A stretch of DNA of 64,000 bases, from the NCBI RefSeq assembly GCF_025200715.1, contig NZ_CP104143.1, positions 2,108,001 to 2,172,000 on the forward strand. The letters run 5' to 3'. The notes beneath the pieces were generated by a model. That model was not told the DNA's origin, made no database searches, and saw nothing but the letters and a program-made list of their open reading frames with translations. The translations under genes and the position numbers were made by a program. Positions 62,984 through 64,000 of the stretch are shown piece by piece; within the stretch, counting starts at the first letter, position 1; each line of letters opens with the position of its first letter. Source of the stretch: Rhizobium sullae (GTDB lineage Bacteria; Pseudomonadota; Alphaproteobacteria; Rhizobiales; Rhizobiaceae).

Positions 62984-64000
62984 GTGGCGGAAACGGTCAA
63001 GCCGGCCGCGATAGATATAGCTGACGTCGAAATCATCGCGCCGAACTTCAAGCAGCGATTATCCGGCGTCACGTCGACGATCGTCCAGCTGGTTCCCTGC
63101 CAGATCAAACTCGGCATCAAGATCGCAACGCTCGGCCCCGGCCTGCCGGACGGCCTTCCGAAGTTGTCGTGGAGCCAGCTTCTTTCCGCCTGGCGTCCGC
63201 CTGCTGGACGCCAGCAGCGTGTTTGGCACGCACGCCGCAACAATGAAATGGCCGCGGGCGTCGTGCTGCGGCATATGTTCCGCATGCCGCTAAAGCTGCT
63301 GTTCACGTCGGCCGCGCAGCGCCGGCATACCGCCTATACGCGCTGGTTGATCCGCCGGATGGACGCCGTCGTTGCGACCAATGCCCGATCAGGATCCTTT
63401 CTTGAGGTGCCGCACACCGTGATCCGCCACGGCATCGACCTGGAACTTTTCCATCCGCCACAAACCGCCGAGGACAGCACCGAGGCCACTAGCCTGCCCG
63501 GCAAGTATCTCGTCGGCTGCTTCGGTCGCATCAGGCACCAAAAAGGCACCGACCTCTTCGTGCGGTCGATGATCGGACTGTTGCCGGAACATCCGGAGTG
63601 GACGGCAGTGATCTCCGGCCGGGTAGCGGCGGAGCATACCGCTTTTGCCGACAAATTGAAGGCTGATATCGCCGCCGCCGGTCTCGCCGACCGGATCGTC
63701 TTTCTGGGCGAAGTGCCAGACATCAAGGTCTGGTATCGCCGGCTCACCCTCTATGTCGCTCCTTCCCGCAACGAAGGTTTCGGGCTGACGCCGTTGGAGG
63801 CCATGGCATCAAAGACGGCAGTCGTTGCGTCGGATGCCGGGGCCTATGCCGAAATGATCGAGGAAGGAATGAACGGCAACATCGTTCCGGCCGGCGACGG
63901 CGAAGCCCTCACCAGGGCAGTCGCCCCCTACCTTGCCGATCCGCAAAAGGCCCTCGCCCATGGCGAGGCGGCGCTCGCGCATGTGCGGGCGCATTTCGCG
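62984..64000 (+). CDS. lpsB: LpsB-like LPS core glycosyltransferase (3' end cut by window)
   Basis: The gene runs off the right edge; 339 codons are visible from GTG 62984. The product is a GT4-family enzyme with DVEIIAPNFKQRLSGVTSTI near the N-terminus, VWHARRNNEMAAGVVL and VIRHGIDLELFHPP in the acceptor part, and FGRIRHQKGTDLFVRSMIGL in the donor domain. The E-x7-E motif follows in RNEGFGLTPLEAMASK. This order matches LpsB, the rhizobial mannosyltransferase of LPS core. It acts at the cytoplasmic face of the inner membrane. The greA-lpsB order is conserved in rhizobia as I recall. Confidence 0.88.
   Translation, partial: MAETVKPAAIDIADVEIIAPNFKQRLSGVTSTIVQLVPCQIKLGIKIATLGPGLPDGLPKLSWSQLLSAWRPPAGRQQRVWHARRNNEMAAGVVLRHMFRMPLKLLFTSAAQRRHTAYTRWLIRRMDAVVATNARSGSFLEVPHTVIRHGIDLELFHPPQTAEDSTEATSLPGKYLVGCFGRIRHQKGTDLFVRSMIGLLPEHPEWTAVISGRVAAEHTAFADKLKADIAAAGLADRIVFLGEVPDIKVWYRRLTLYVAPSRNEGFGLTPLEAMASKTAVVASDAGAYAEMIEEGMNGNIVPAGDGEALTRAVAPYLADPQKALAHGEAALAHVRAHFA

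Overview
The window is a stretch of high-GC alphaproteobacterial chromosome from the Rhizobium/Agrobacterium/Sinorhizobium group, most likely a Rhizobium species. The evidence is the rhizobial gene orders (rplM-rpsI-speB-argC-COX15; plsX-fabH-ihfA-merR; glyA-nrdR-ribD-ribE with ribH-nusB), an L,D-transpeptidase followed by an LdtR-type MarR regulator, an LpsB-like core glycosyltransferase after greA, and two kinds of palindromic repeat that look like those scattered through rhizobial genomes. Almost all of it is housekeeping chromosome. I see no prophage, complete insertion sequence, CRISPR array, plasmid functions or defence island.

Layout. 1-4.4 kb: a sulfhydrylase gene cut by the left edge, a CoA-binding protein, a small secreted protein, a DMT transporter, a wrecked HigA-type antitoxin gene, an enoyl-CoA-hydratase-like gene and a thioesterase. 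4.5-9.1 kb: rplM-rpsI with a clear promoter and terminator, then a divergent Lrp regulator/phenylalanine hydroxylase pair, agmatinase and argC. 9.2-9.9 kb: a TauE/SafE permease pseudogene with about four frameshifts. 9.9-11.4 kb: heme A synthase and a small membrane protein. 11.5-19.7 kb: a polysaccharide cluster (GNAT-type transferase, Wzz-like chain-length protein, Wza-like export lipoprotein, glycosyltransferase, polyprenyl-phosphate sugar transferase, O-antigen ligase/polymerase). Its content resembles the clusters known for unipolar polysaccharide or glucomannan in Agrobacterium and Rhizobium.

19.7-27.3 kb: small regulators and secreted proteins, tRNA-Pro(GGG), a HAD phosphatase, then merR, ihfA, fabH, plsX, a DUF177 protein and a cytochrome bc1 assembly chaperone on the minus strand. 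27.5-31.4 kb: bamE, the proton-pumping pyrophosphatase hppA, nusB and ribH. 31.7-33.2 kb: three plus-strand genes that lie between ribH and ribE. 33.2-36.9 kb: ribE, ribD, nrdR and glyA. ribD carries an in-frame 186-bp element with long inverted repeats. 37-39.6 kb: ldtP and ldtR. 39.7-47.2 kb: hemB, an RDD protein, bpt, a Doc-type toxin remnant, an SRPBCC protein, parC and a large exported protein of unknown function. 47.2-57.3 kb: a more accessory-looking mix of an ABM protein, acyltransferase, MATE and MFS exporters, LysR with an aldo/keto reductase, a zinc metalloprotease, a LytTR regulator and an alcohol dehydrogenase. 57.5-64 kb: carB, a DUF2235 hydrolase, greA and an lpsB-like glycosyltransferase cut by the right edge.

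No obviously new multi-gene system is present. The observations most worth following are the RIME-like element read in frame through ribD, the Wzz/tyrosine-kinase fusion whose P-loop has lost its lysine, the two toxin-antitoxin fossils, the TauE/SafE pseudogene, and a long nested palindrome at 47.2 kb that resembles two joined insertion-sequence ends. Assignments rest on reading the sequence and on recalled family knowledge; no database search was run.
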